In this document: positions 44,144-55,776 of the stretch, piece by piece
How the letters are laid out: every line of letters starts with the position of its first letter
How positions within the stretch are numbered: the stretch's first letter is position 1
Notes under the pieces: generated by a model
Databases searched by the model: none
Told to the model about the DNA's origin: nothing
The model's input: the letters and a program-made list of their open reading frames with translations, nothing else
Assembly: GCA_013423325.1 (NCBI GenBank)
Contig: BLJB01000260.1
Location: forward strand, 62,001-126,000
Length of the DNA: 64,000 bases
DNA from: Usnea hakonensis
Taxonomy: Eukaryota > Ascomycota > Lecanoromycetes > Lecanorales > Parmeliaceae
Direction: 5' to 3'
Made by a program: the position numbers and the translations under genes

Positions 44144-47100
44144 GCACCTCCACTGGCTTCTTGGTACTTCACCGACTGAACCCCCTCGGCCAGCGTACGC
44201 CCCACCTCCCGCTTCATCCATTGAAGATATCTCATCGTTGCCTCAAGGAGCCGAGCATCTTGTACTGAACACGATCTTTGAGGAAGCCGACAGCAATGTT
44301 AGTAGCTCACCGCGCCAACGAGAGTTTGTGCGACCTACTTCACCAGCGAGTCGTCTTAAATTTAGAGGCGGGCATGAGATGGCACGGCTCCAGTCTGGAC
44401 CCAAATCAAGCAACAAACCTCGACTATTGAGCGAGCATATTCCTGTTGCGCTTCAGACACCAGCTTCTTCTTCTATCCGAAAACCAGGTACATCTCTCAA
44501 AGACCAGTATAATGCGCAATGGGAGCGTAGACCTGGTACGGAAGGCCGAAGCTTTCAAGACTCCATGAGTTTAGCTGAGAATTACGCAGACTCTACTCCA
44601 GAAACAGCCAGACCAGGTGCCAAGAGGCACACAGCAGATACGCTCAAGACACCTATTCCAAGAGGTCAGCCATCTCATACTGAAATTACCTCCCTCGACC
44701 TCACCCGAGATGAGCTACATACGTCCTCGTCGAGCACAGTCGAGGCATTTGGAGAGGCGAGAGCCATCTGGAGAGAAGATAGCGCTACTCGCAAGTATCC
44801 TGCTGTCAAAAAGGGCAAGAAAAGGAAGAGCGACGAGCTTGATGAGGACGAGCTCCAAACAGATATACCCTTCAGGATGTCACAGACTGGGTTTACTGCT
44901 ATAGAGGCGTTCCCAGATGAAGTCATATCACCCAAGTCTTCTAAGAAACCCGACAGCCAAGGAGCGACAAGACAAAATATAAGCAGCCGGAAAGCTACAT
45001 CACGACAATCACCTTATGATCATTTTTTTGACGACGATCTTGATTCGCCGAGCACTGTGGGAGAATACAGCGACCACCAAAAGCTATCTTCGCCCAAAAC
45101 TTATGATGCGCGGACAGCAATCAAGATTGAACCCGACTTAAAGCTTGTTGGGAAGAGTAAGACAATTGCAGACTCGGAAGACGAAGATGACGAAGCAGAC
45201 CCCAAGGAAAGGCTGAGTGACCTAAAGTTCGAGACTCATGGAAATATCAATTCTGTGTTCGCTGCTCCCTCTACCTCTGCCAAAGAGCAACCCCAAAAAT
45301 CCAAGGACAAAAAGCCTGTTGACCTGCCAAAAGCGGTGAAGAATAAGCCTGCAAGTCAACTTTCGTCAGACCAGCCCATTCCGACTAGTAGTGGAGCATC
45401 TCCCTTTCAACGCGATTCGCCAACGAAAGTGCCTCTCGAGTTTCAGCAGCCCGATTTCCAACAGGCCTTAACCTCATGCAATGAATCAAACATTCCTCCC
45501 GATAATTCTGACAATTCCAAAAATTCTGCTGTCCAGGCGTTTTTAACCTTCCAGCCAGACGGCACACAGATCTTTCTCGATGACTTATATCGCTGCCGAA
45601 GATCCGCTGCTGAGATGTTGTTCAATCTTAATATTGAAGGAAAGACGCCCTCAGCTGAAATGTTGAAGCAGCCGGCTACATGGACAACAAAGATAGGCGC
45701 GACGGAGAGGCTGCTTTTCCTTAGAAAGGAACATCTCGGGCTTTCTCAGTCGAAGCTGGAGACGAAAGCTCGTGTCATATCTGCCATCGAAAAGGATCTG
45801 CCACACTCGATCTACGCTCAGGACCTGTCCGATAGCAAGGACTTCGCCAATCGCTTGACGCAGATTGAATTGGAGATAAGTCTGCTGTTGGTTCAAGCGG
45901 GCCTTCCTATGACAATGTATCAGTCCATCCATGACAATTCCCAACTTGTTGGACCCATGAAGCACAGCCTAGGCGAGCGCTCTACTACTCTCGTAAAATC
46001 CACCCAAGCCAATTTGCACGTGCAGCGAGCTCTTACACCTGAAGCACGGCCATCCTTTCCGAGCGGACCTGCAACCACACAATATGTCCAGCAAACACAA
46101 GCCCCAAACGTGGTACCTCGTTCGCCAAACAAAGACAGCATGGTAAATTTTGCGAGGACGCAAAGAAGCCCTTTGAAGACTTATACGTCTTCACCGGCCG
46201 CGAAAGACGTCAAGTCTTACTTTTCTCCTTCGAAGCAGACACCCGAGCGGGCACGACCAAGCGCACAGCTGCAGAACACCAAGCTCCAAGATTTAAACCC
46301 CACTAAGACGCCTTCTCGTACTAGAGAGTCAACGCTGGATTATGTCGAGGAAGATGAAGATTTGTTCACAACGCACATGGGCGCGCCGTTCCAGGTAGAT
46401 ATCGATGAAGATGAGTACGGCGAAGACAACGATGATGTGGATATGGTTGAGGTCGCAGAAGAAGTCGAAAATCGAAATCCTAGACCTTATTCTAATCACG
46501 ATCTCGGACGACGAGACGTTTTCGCTGAGACTTCCGGTAATATTGTACGGTCAGAAACGTCAAAAGCTGCCTCCGCCTTTTCTCATACAATTCCCCAGCT
46601 TTCGCAGATGCAACATGTGTGGTCAAAAGATGTAAAAGCTGCCCTCAGAGACCGTTTCCATCTGCGAGGCTTCCGGCCCAACCAACTTGAAGCTATCAAC
46701 GCGACCTTGGCCGGCAAGGATGCTTTCGTTTTGATGCCAACTGGGGGAGGCAAATCACTCTGCTACCAATTGCCGGCTATCGTGAATTCGGGCAAGACTC
46801 AGGGTGTCACGATCGTCATATCCCCGTTGCTCAGTCTAATGCAAGATCAGGTCGAGCACCTGCAGAAACTCAAGATCCAGGCTCTTCTAATAAATAGTGA
46901 AGTCACCGCGGAGTATCGTCGATTGGTCATGGATTGCCTCAAGGAGCAACAGCCTCACAAATTCTGCCAATTACTCTATGTCACGCCTGAAATGATAAGC
47001 AAAAGCCAAGTCATGATCAACGCTTTCCGAGGTCTCTACCAAAGGCAAAAGCTGGCGCGCATCGTTATTGACGAAGCGCATTGTGTCAGTCAGTGGGGCC

Positions 47101-49462
47101 ACGACTTTCGACCTGACTATAAGCTATTGGGCGAAGTCCGGCAACAATTCCCAGGTGTACCTGTCATAGCTTTGACTGCTACGGCCACTGAGAACGTGAA
47201 GATTGATGTGATTCACAATCTTGGTATCAAGGATTGTGAAACATTTTCTCAAAGCTTCAATCGGCCTAACTTGAATTATGAAGTAAGGAGCAAAACCAAG
47301 GCAAAGGAGGTACTCGATAGCATTGTAAACACAATCAATACGGAATATAGCGGTCAATCCGGCATTATATATTGTCTATCGAGGAAGAACTGTGAAAGCA
47401 TTGCAACCAAGCTTCGCGAGGATTATAACATCATGGCTCATCACTACCACGCTGGGATGGAATCGAGGGAGAAGAAAGAGGTCCAACGACAATGGCAAGC
47501 TGGGGTCTACAACGTCATCATTGCCACAATTGCCTTTGGTATGGGGATCGACAAACCGGATGTACGCTTCGTGATTCATCACACCATCCCTAAAAGTCTT
47601 GAGGGCTATTACCAAGAGACTGGCCGCGCTGGAAGAGATGGAGTACGCTCCGGATGTTATCTTTACTACGGCTACCAGGACACCAGTGCTCTTAAACGTA
47701 TGATTGACGACGGCGAAGGCACCTGGGAGCAAAAAGAACGACAGCGTCAGATGCTGAGGAACGTAATCCAGTTTTGTGAGAACAAAAGCGACTGCCGAAG
47801 AGTTCAAGTACTAAACTACTTCAATGAATCTTTCAAACGAGAGGATTGCAAACACTCATGCGACAATTGCAATAGCAAGAGCAGCTTTAAGTCTCGGGAC
47901 TTTAGCGAGCTTGCTACTGCTGCTATATCTATGGTCAAGAGGATCGAAAGTGCCAACGTTACGCTACTTCATTGTGTTGATGTGCTCCGTGGGAGTAAGA
48001 CCAAGAAGATAACTGACCTGCATCATAACAAAGTCCCAGAGTACGGGGTTGGTTCTAATATCGACAGAGGTGACGTGGAACGTATATTCTACAGGCTTTT
48101 GAGTGAAGATGCCTTGTCAGAGCGCAATGTTATGAATAAATCTGGATTTGCTAATCAATATGTAAATGTAAGGATTGACAACTCCTTTGCCGTCTACGCA
48201 TGTATTGACCAAGCAAAGATAGGAAGAAACAGCTCTGACTTTGCAAAAGGCCGGAGAAAGCTCAGATTGCAGATTCGCGTATCTCCAATCGGAAAGACCG
48301 AAAACCCGAACAAAGCTTCAAGAAAAGGTACAGACGGTCCGACATCCACAAATGTGTCGTCTCCTGTCCAAGCCGCAGCTAGACGTCGGGTAAAGCAAAA
48401 AAACCAGCGAGATCCTGGTTTGCATAAAAACACGTACTCCAGCGATGATTTCGTAGTGGATGACGATGAAGGGTCCTTTATAGAAACAGGAGATGAATCG
48501 GAAGACGGCTTTGGTCCTATACGAGTGAAGGGACAGACCTGGGGTGGATCCAAAAAGCCACTGGGGCCCCCAATTACAATTGACGAGAAATTGGAGAGAT
48601 TGAATGATATCCATCGAATGGTGGTGGAAGACTTTTTGGAGGTTGCGAAAGAGCTGAGTCAGAAGGTAACCCTTTATTAACATCAACATTGAGCACGGCA
48701 CGGTACTGAAGACTATTAGATTCTCATTAAGAAAGCATTGAAGGGCCACCCGTTCACGGATACTATCCTCCGAGAAATGGCAATCAGCTTCCCGCAAAGT
48801 AATAAACCTGTACTTTGAATATCTGACGCTATTGCTAATAAGTTTCAGATGAGGACGAGATGCTCGAGATACCTGGCATTGACCCTCAAAAGGTTGAACT
48901 CCACGGCAAGGAATTTCTCAAGCTCGTCCGTGAGGCTTATCACAACTACGATGCTATGATGCGGCGGGAGGAAGACCGACCCCAGGATCCAAATCACCAG
49001 AACATCATCGAGCTAAGCAGCGATGACGAAGTTGACAACAGGAATGCGCTTGATGATTTTGGAAGTGACGACTCCGGGGAAGAACGAAGCCATTTTTTCA
49101 AGCCTTCTCCTGACGTGATTGCATTAAACGCAAGAAGTGAGTCAGATTGAATGCCTAAGGATGTTATTTTCTGATGAGATCTAGTTTCTCAACTTGCGCC
49201 CGCTAATCCTCCCGTACGAGCACAATCCCATGATAATTTGATTCGGGGAGGTAGACGTGGACGTGGAAATTCCCGAGGCGGATCGAGGAGGAACAGAAAA
49301 GCTTCCGGTGGAACAAGTAAGGGTAACACTTCAACTGGTGTGACAAAGCGCAATTCTACAAGCAGCAGGAATAGTGGAAGCAGCTTCGGGGGCGGACCAA
49401 CGAGGCGTGGCGGATTTCGAGGAGGCTCAGGTGTTGGGGGAATTGGCATGATGCCGATATGA
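44121..49462 (+). CDS. qde-3: RecQ DNA helicase (Sgs1/BLM/QDE-3 type)
   Basis: Four exons (44121..48665, 48720..48798, 48849..49136, 49185..49462), 1729 residues. A long acidic, Ser-rich N-terminus with a helical block (about 475-610) precedes the helicase core: Walker A MPTGGGKSLCYQLPA (about 872), VISPLLSLMQDQ, DEAH at about 984 with CVSQWGHDFRPDY, LTATAT, GIIYCLSRKNCE, AFGMGIDKPDVRFVIHH and QETGRAGRDG. The RecQ-Ct zinc motif (CRRVQVLNYF ... CKHSCDNC, about 1224-1255), winged helix and HRDC region (about 1480-1575) follow. The C-terminus is RGG/RRG-rich. It dissolves recombination intermediates with Top3-Rmi1; in N. crassa the orthologue QDE-3 also acts in quelling. Only the last 215 residues need splicing. 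Confidence 0.94.
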
Positions 49463-49757
49463 AGTGGTTTTCTTTGCTTGCTGTTGTGCGTTAATGTGGG
49501 GTTCTATGTGCTCTCCGATTTTGACGTTCGCGGCTCAGGTATGGGATATTTCGCGTAGCATTGCACGCATGGCTCTGTTGCTTTAAAGGGTGGGCAGGAC
49601 TTGGACGGCCGCGAGGGTCTGCATAGAAACGATGATCTGATCTTCATAGCTATGCATCATGAGTCATAGAAATGAACCACCAGTAGAGGCTTCTGCCCTG
49701 TCTCTAGGTCGTCTTTACCCCTTATCACTGTTATGCGCATCTTTCCTCTCTTACTGC

Positions 49758-50031
49758 TTATAGTAGCGTGTTCTGTGTGGTTTTCGACCCAGTATCGCCA
49801 ACGCCCTGATCCATCCTTTCTTTGACGTCCTTCTCAGCGCTTTGCTCGGTACCCTTGTCGACGGTCTGCACTTGTATCAGCGGACCAAGCTAAGATGAGT
49901 TGAGGAGGATTGTATACGGGGATGTTGCCTTTGAGGACAGACTTGGCTTTGTCCGTGAAGCTTTGGCCTGCCTGGCCGCCCGCTGAATCGCCCATCTGAG
50001 TGTCGGGGATGGTGGAGTCGGTGGAGGCCAT
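49758..50031 (-). CDS. Small hydrophilic protein, 73 residues
   Basis: Two exons, complement(49758..49865, 49918..50031). The protein is rich in Lys, Asp, Gly, Thr and Gln, has no Cys, and holds DKAKSVLKG and EKDVKERMDQGVG segments. No family is recognised. Such small, charged, Gly-containing proteins in fungi are often stress- or starvation-induced hydrophilins; that is inference. The 52-nt intron (GTATAC...TGCAG) is required, because the unspliced frame ends in a basic, unlike tail. It converges on the RecQ 3' end (about 300 bp). Confidence 0.6.
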
Positions 50032-50988
50032 TTTGGTGTTGTTGGATTTCGTACAGTCTTTGTTGTTTTGGTGTTTAGGGATTGGAAATTGGATGTTTGG
50101 GTAAGGTGATGCGGGAAATTGGATGGAGGTGGCGATGAGGATGGTCTGTGATGTCTTTGGATCTTGCTATGACGTATTGTTCAAGCGTTATCATTATCGT
50201 TATCGTTATCTTCCATGTGGCCAAACGCCAAGACTCCTCCATGGTGTAAAGTAAGGTAAGGTATCGCTTACCTTGTTAGCGCACGAGCATCTCGTTCAAA
50301 GAAAGTCAATGTCAACTTCTAAGAGCATTTTATACTTACTGACTGCTAGAGGCATTAAGGAAGATGCCAATTAAAACTGTCATGAGTCACCCTTAGTTGA
50401 CACTTTGAAGAGTCTTCTGTCGTGCAGCACCAATAGCAATCTAGCTCTACCATGACGAAAGAACAGTGCACATTGACCATCTAGAATATCAGGGAGCTAA
50501 CAAGCAGTATATACGATCTCTTAAATTATGACGGCGAGACACAAGCGTTTGAATCATGGGCAGGTCATGGTGCTTTTTTACGATCTGAAGGCCTGCCTCT
50601 TGCATCTCCATACACCAGCTAACAGTCGAATCCAGCATAAGTAATTGATGTTTAGTCGTCTTGAAAGTGAATCCCATACGTGGTCGCTTCGTGAACCATA
50701 GTATCACATATGTTACAACTGAGTAGCCAGTCCCTGTGTGCTCAAATATCTCATTAATAACTTTGCTTGAGACTAAGTTAAGATTTATTCTGCTTGTCCT
50801 TTCCCAATGCTTGAATATTTGTGTACAACGTGAGAGGTACTTAATTTTTGACTGTTGTTCCTTCCGTTGTAGTCAAGATGCACCGCTATGGACTAGTCCT
50901 CTTTCTCAATCACTTCCGCCCAAACCTCTTTTTTTCAGCTTAATCTCCTATTGACGCTCCCTGAATTGCCACATGGCATTGCCTGTTG
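50032..50988. promoter_or_regulatory. Divergent upstream region
   Basis: 957 bp between the 73-residue gene and the disordered-protein gene. It includes a CGTTAT repeat near 50184-50210 and GTAAGGTAAGGTATCGCTTACCTTG near 50248-50273, a TAAGGTA-type palindromic island. No gene is seen. Confidence 0.4.
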
Positions 50989-53900
50989 ATGCTCAAAGGT
51001 CAAGGCAGAATGACAGTGATGCCGCCCTCTGAGCTGCATAGCAATCACTCTACAAGAAATGGAGTTGGCCAGCCTCAAGATGACCTCCACGATGGGAGAT
51101 CTCGTACGGGTACGCCAAATGGAGATGAAAATTCCGATATACTCAAGAACCCATCTTCCATCCAAAGCATGCTTAGAAACACAACAGAGACTGGCAACGT
51201 TGGCCAATTCTCCATCAAACCGTCTCGAGTACCGCCATCACTTCCACGACCGGCTAAGCCCCGAATGACACCCAACAAGCAACGTCAGCCGGGAGCATAC
51301 TATAATAGACTCGAAAGCAGCAGTACAGAACACACTTCACTACACTCACGTCACGAACTAGCAGCGTCTAATGGCTCGGCCTTCCAGAATCAGGGATCTA
51401 GGCCTTATTGGGGGTCCCCAAGGTCTCCATCATTCGAGGATCACCGGTCATATTCCACCGCGAAAAGCTCATACGCCGGTCACAGTCTTAATAATCACCA
51501 TTCACCGAATAATGGGGGTCACGGTGGCCCTGGAGGGCCACACAACTTGAGGCCTAGATCACCCTTTGCCTACCCTACTAGGCTCAAGCGTCCTGGCTAT
51601 CGGCCTTCATCGCCAGCTCTCAGTGAGCTTCACAAGCAGAACCGAAGCCAAACAAGCCTTCACCGCCGTCCAAGCTTTCGCACAAACTCTCCCTCCTCGC
51701 TCCACACGAATGGTGCTCGTTCACCGTGGCGAAATGGCGTCAACCGGTCAGATCCATTGCTTCGTTATTACCCTCAGTCCGCCGTTCCCATATCTGGGAG
51801 GGCTCCGAGCACATCTCCGGCTCTCATTCGTCCACCTCCACTAAAAGTATCGCCTAGCCTGAAAAGTATCGCAAACTCGGCTATGAGTCTTCAAGCAACA
51901 ACAAACGGTAGCTGGATCAACCCTCAGTCCCCTACTTCATCGCCTATATTTTACGATTATTCCGAAGCTTTTGAAGAGCAAGGGGTCGAGCAGCAAGACT
52001 ACTCACACCACGTCAGCATGTCGACGGGAACTCTGACAGAGCACCAAATGCATGATACTGCAACCACAACCTGTTATGAGCTTGATGCCAGTTCCGATAG
52101 CACCAGTCGCGCTGAATTAACATTAGAAAAGGGTTTTCCGAAGCTAGGCACACAAGCTATGGATAACAGATTCGATCAGAGCACCTCGGAATTTGAGATT
52201 GATGACGGAAGCTCGATGCAAGCGCATCACAAGGACCTCAGCGAAGTGCCTGAGCTTCCAGAGGGAGATTTTTCAAATGCGGACGGCAGCGTTGCACCAG
52301 GAAAGCTTGATGATGGTGCAATTAATCGAGACTCACAACTTTCACACCCCAAAGAAGCGTCTTCTTTGATGGTAGTTGGAGAAGACTCGAAGAAGGCTCC
52401 AGGATCCGAAAAACGCCAGGAACCTCTCTTACAGCCTCAGAATACGGCGAACATATCACGAGTCTCGGGGAGCACCAATCGAAGCACATCATCACCTATC
52501 GACTCGATTCATTCGGCCCTGACTTTACCCCCACCTGCACATGAAGTGAAGGATTCTCCTCCAAAGATTCCGGAGGCCATACCTAACATTGTTACTTCTC
52601 CACCTCCCGCGGGAAACCCGGCAGCAGACTCTGATCATGGCAAGTACCCAGAAGGCGAGATTCGGCAATCACTGCAGTCAGTACGAGCAATCTCGATCCA
52701 AGATCACCCCGGGAATGAGCATACAACAACAGAAATCATCTCACCTACGCCGGATAGATCTATGACATCGCCCACCAGTCTTGGTAGATTCAGCAAGATA
52801 TTGTCTATTAATGACGATCTTTTGGACCTAGACGATCTTGCAAAACGGATCAAGGGCAAGGACAGAGCAGATAGCCCAATGCAAGGCATCGTGGATAGCA
52901 AGGCCCGCGTTGCTCGCACTGAACCTCCGTGGCGAAAGCGATCAGTGCAATTGCGAGATATTGCAACAAGGCAGAATGCAGCCGACTACGCCTTAGTTGA
53001 GGTGTCGGACTCAGAAGATGAACCCGAGCTGACGCAGGGGCTGCGGCAGACATTCTGCAAAACAGATGAGCGTCCATCGGAGAATCGACCAAGATCGCCC
53101 CCAATCATACTGCCGTCTCAATTAGTGCATCGAGGTTATCCGGGACCTCTAAGTATCCGAAGGTCTCCGGCTGTGAGGAGATCCAAATCCGACTTCCGCA
53201 AAGTACCAGATACCCATCCCGATCAAGATGTCGAGTTTTCTGAGGCAAACCATAATCCCACATTTCCTCTCTTGGAAGACAAGCAGTCAAGCGCAAAACA
53301 ATTGGACGCCGATCGATATTCCGAATCTTCCAGAAAGTACAGTATTCATAGAGGCTCGACCCTGAATATCGACCCACCACGAGAAGCCATCGAAAAGTCT
53401 CCCTTACTAGCTACTGAAGCACCTGCCATTGGATCGCTGCCAGCTCCGATCGAACCACTTCTGTCAAGTCTACCCTTCTCATTTACGCCCTTGATACAGA
53501 GAAAGAGTAGGGACGAGACTGATTCGATGCCAGAGATTGAGGATGTGGCTTCGTCTCCTTCGGACCAAGGCAAAAGGACAAACGAGAATGAAGAAATTGC
53601 GGTGCAAAAGCCAGCACCTAGATTTGGGCCTGATACAAGCTCTATGTCCTCATCACCTGGTTCAAGGCCATGGAATTTAGATACCAGCTATCCCTGGAGC
53701 GATCAGCAGCCGAAACTTGAAGTTACAATGCCTGAGCGAAGAGGAGAAACAGAGGATCCAGATCAAAGCACCAGGAATCTACCACGATTCAGGTTCAAGA
53801 TTCAACGAGCCTCCTCAAATACAGAAGGAACGGAGAATGTCACCAAATACCCTTTCTTCTCAGACCTCTCACCCAGTCCATTCGCGCCATCTCATGACGC

Positions 53901-54447
53901 CGTCCAAGGAACGGCTTTCAGGCGGACGAGGTACCCGACTCTATCTGTGTTGCCAGGGCAAATTAATAGCAGCCATGATGCTCTTCGATCAAGTGCGAGC
54001 CGGACGCGTTTCGTTGAGAGCTTTGAAACACAGTCTCCAAGGGTTACGCTCATGCCCCAGTCCCCGGGCTTTGAAGCTCGCAGCTTTTTCTCTGACGATA
54101 GTTCTCAAATTCGCCCAAGAAGAGCTTTCAGGAAGCGGTTTTCTGCACTCAGAAACAGGACGTCGAGGGGAGCTTCCGCAGATGAACCTCGAGGTTACGA
54201 TAGAGGCCTACTCGGTTCCGCCTTGGGCAGATCGAGGGCTAGTGGACGGAGCAGTAGGCAGAGCGAGAATACTGCAATTACGGCCGGAGCTTCTTCCCAC
54301 ACTAAGCGCGCTAGACGTAAGTTCGTGAATAAGCTCAGATCCTGGTGGCAGCGAGGCGAGGATCGGGTTCGAGAGTGGAGATGGAGGAGGCGCTACAATG
54401 GAGCAGTTGGTCGTTCTATGAGCGCTGATCTCTACGCAGGAGTTTGA
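50989..54447 (+). CDS. Large disordered protein with basic C-terminal helix
   Basis: Single open frame of 1152 residues from the ATG at 50989; other in-frame ATGs follow within ten codons, so the start is approximate. It is Ser/Pro/Arg-rich almost throughout. A DDLLDLDDLAKRIKGKDRAD block (about 603-625) and PPWRKRSVQLRDIA with a following VSDSEDE stand out as possibly structured or binding segments. The C-terminus is strongly basic and aromatic: RRAFRKRFSALRNRTSRG and KFVNKLRSWWQRGEDRVREW, likely an amphipathic helix that could touch membrane or nucleic acid. No named domain is recognised. It is a real gene judging by length and the consistent codon use; function unknown. Confidence 0.7.
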   Translation: MLKGQGRMTVMPPSELHSNHSTRNGVGQPQDDLHDGRSRTGTPNGDENSDILKNPSSIQSMLRNTTETGNVGQFSIKPSRVPPSLPRPAKPRMTPNKQRQPGAYYNRLESSSTEHTSLHSRHELAASNGSAFQNQGSRPYWGSPRSPSFEDHRSYSTAKSSYAGHSLNNHHSPNNGGHGGPGGPHNLRPRSPFAYPTRLKRPGYRPSSPALSELHKQNRSQTSLHRRPSFRTNSPSSLHTNGARSPWRNGVNRSDPLLRYYPQSAVPISGRAPSTSPALIRPPPLKVSPSLKSIANSAMSLQATTNGSWINPQSPTSSPIFYDYSEAFEEQGVEQQDYSHHVSMSTGTLTEHQMHDTATTTCYELDASSDSTSRAELTLEKGFPKLGTQAMDNRFDQSTSEFEIDDGSSMQAHHKDLSEVPELPEGDFSNADGSVAPGKLDDGAINRDSQLSHPKEASSLMVVGEDSKKAPGSEKRQEPLLQPQNTANISRVSGSTNRSTSSPIDSIHSALTLPPPAHEVKDSPPKIPEAIPNIVTSPPPAGNPAADSDHGKYPEGEIRQSLQSVRAISIQDHPGNEHTTTEIISPTPDRSMTSPTSLGRFSKILSINDDLLDLDDLAKRIKGKDRADSPMQGIVDSKARVARTEPPWRKRSVQLRDIATRQNAADYALVEVSDSEDEPELTQGLRQTFCKTDERPSENRPRSPPIILPSQLVHRGYPGPLSIRRSPAVRRSKSDFRKVPDTHPDQDVEFSEANHNPTFPLLEDKQSSAKQLDADRYSESSRKYSIHRGSTLNIDPPREAIEKSPLLATEAPAIGSLPAPIEPLLSSLPFSFTPLIQRKSRDETDSMPEIEDVASSPSDQGKRTNENEEIAVQKPAPRFGPDTSSMSSSPGSRPWNLDTSYPWSDQQPKLEVTMPERRGETEDPDQSTRNLPRFRFKIQRASSNTEGTENVTKYPFFSDLSPSPFAPSHDAVQGTAFRRTRYPTLSVLPGQINSSHDALRSSASRTRFVESFETQSPRVTLMPQSPGFEARSFFSDDSSQIRPRRAFRKRFSALRNRTSRGASADEPRGYDRGLLGSALGRSRASGRSSRQSENTAITAGASSHTKRARRKFVNKLRSWWQRGEDRVREWRWRRRYNGAVGRSMSADLYAGV

Positions 54448-54980
54448 TCACGATCAAACCGCCTGGTGTGAAGACTTTCATCCGGAAAGATGGTGTCTGT
54501 TTTATTACGATTTGCTTTTCCGAGCTCGGGATGTTCTTCCTTATGACCGCATCAGAAAGAAACCGCAACCGAAATTTCACGGGAACCTCTCATTCCTGCT
54601 CTTGGCTGACCCTGACAGAGGGTCTTGATGATGTGGGAATAACTTAGATCAATATGAGCAATAGCATTTTGTCAAGCTTTTCTGAGTATATTCAGGCTTG
54701 GCATGTAGCTTTACCAAAAATGGAAGAAAATAGACTGAAATGAGCGCTATCTTGCTCGAGGTATTCGATCGGTGACTCAAATGCCTTGGTATATATATAT
54801 TTCTCGAGTCCACTGACTCTTGCAACCTACATGTACTCCATCTGACTGCCATTCCCACATTCACATTGCGAGACTGCTGCCAACCATATATACCAAGCCA
54901 CTATAACCAGTCAGATATACCAACTACCACCAACCACGAGCACACATACATCACCCAGTCCCATCATCATCATCATCACC
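54448..54980. promoter_or_regulatory. Upstream region with two TATA-like sites
   Basis: 533 bp before the 90-residue gene. TATATATATA lies near 54790-54800 and TATATA at 54887-54892, about 90 bp before the next ATG. A CAT/CAC repeat directly precedes that ATG. Confidence 0.5.
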
Positions 54981-55253
54981 ATGTGTCTCTCCCGCCCCTC
55001 CAGCCCCGCCAAACCCGCCCCCGACAGCACCGACACCCACGACACCAAACGACGCACCAGCAAGAGCCGAGGCAACCGCTTCACCCGCACCGTATCCCGC
55101 TTTCGCACCTTCGTTGCTTCGGCGGTTGAGAAAGTGAGGGCGAGGAGCGGCTGGGGGAGGAATGATGAGGATGAGGATAGCCTTGATTGGGGGACCGAGG
55201 AGGTGAGGGCTTTTATTCGGCCGAGGGATGAGGAGTGGGGGTGGAATCGGTGA
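54981..55253 (+). CDS. Small basic protein, 90 residues
   Basis: Single exon. The ATG sits in a good fungal context (TCACCATG), with a TATA-like box upstream and a CAT-rich leader. The sequence is basic in the first half (KRRTSKSRGNRFTRTVSRF), has a short amphipathic stretch RFRTFVASAVEKVRARSGWG, and an acidic end with DSLDWGTEEVRAFIRPRDEE. No family is recognised. Its build loosely echoes the basic-aromatic C-terminus of the preceding large protein, which may be chance. It could be a lineage-restricted gene. Confidence 0.5.
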   Translation: MCLSRPSSPAKPAPDSTDTHDTKRRTSKSRGNRFTRTVSRFRTFVASAVEKVRARSGWGRNDEDEDSLDWGTEEVRAFIRPRDEEWGWNR

Positions 55254-55776
55254 TGGGGATGGGAGGGGTTGGTGGGACGAGAGCTTGAGGGTGTGGATGG
55301 GGAGGGTGGAAGAGGGTGAGTGGAAGAAGGCGTTTCTTGAAAAGAAAAGGGATGTTGATATGGTCCACTGGCGACGGGATGCGTGCGCAGCGCCGACAGG
55401 ATGATAGCGAGGATGCGATCTGCGAGAAGGGGGGAGAGATGAAAGAACGCAAGGATGACGCGGTGAGGATGCTATTCTTGAGAAGTGGAAAATTGAGAGA
55501 GACGCAAGGACGAGGGGCGATGGCGGCAAAGTGGAAAGCTGGCGTGACAGGATGGCTTGTATTATGGAGACATCGAGAGCGGGAGGGTGGAGGACGAGTT
55601 GTGTGAATGGAAGATGTTACAGAGTTTAAAGGAGACGGGAGGAAAACACGGCGGAAGAAAAGGGGGCCGAATGGTACATGTCAGAAAGAACAGAGATATA
55701 TAGATTGAAACAAGGCTTCTTTTTACACATCGGATTTGCTCATCGTTGTATGATCGTGCTCTGAATTGATAATTCC
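55254..55776. other. Convergent spacer to MON1
   Basis: 523 bp, purine-rich on the plus strand. Long open frames occur on both strands because of biased composition, but none looks like protein. Confidence 0.5.

Noticed and set aside
54951..55529. 192-codon minus-strand frame opposite the 90-residue gene
   Set aside because: Shadow of purine-rich plus-strand composition; no motif, His/Ser/Pro repeats.
55316..55606. 96-codon plus-strand frame after the 90-residue gene
   Set aside because: Arg/Gly/Glu-biased from purine-rich DNA; more likely 3' UTR.
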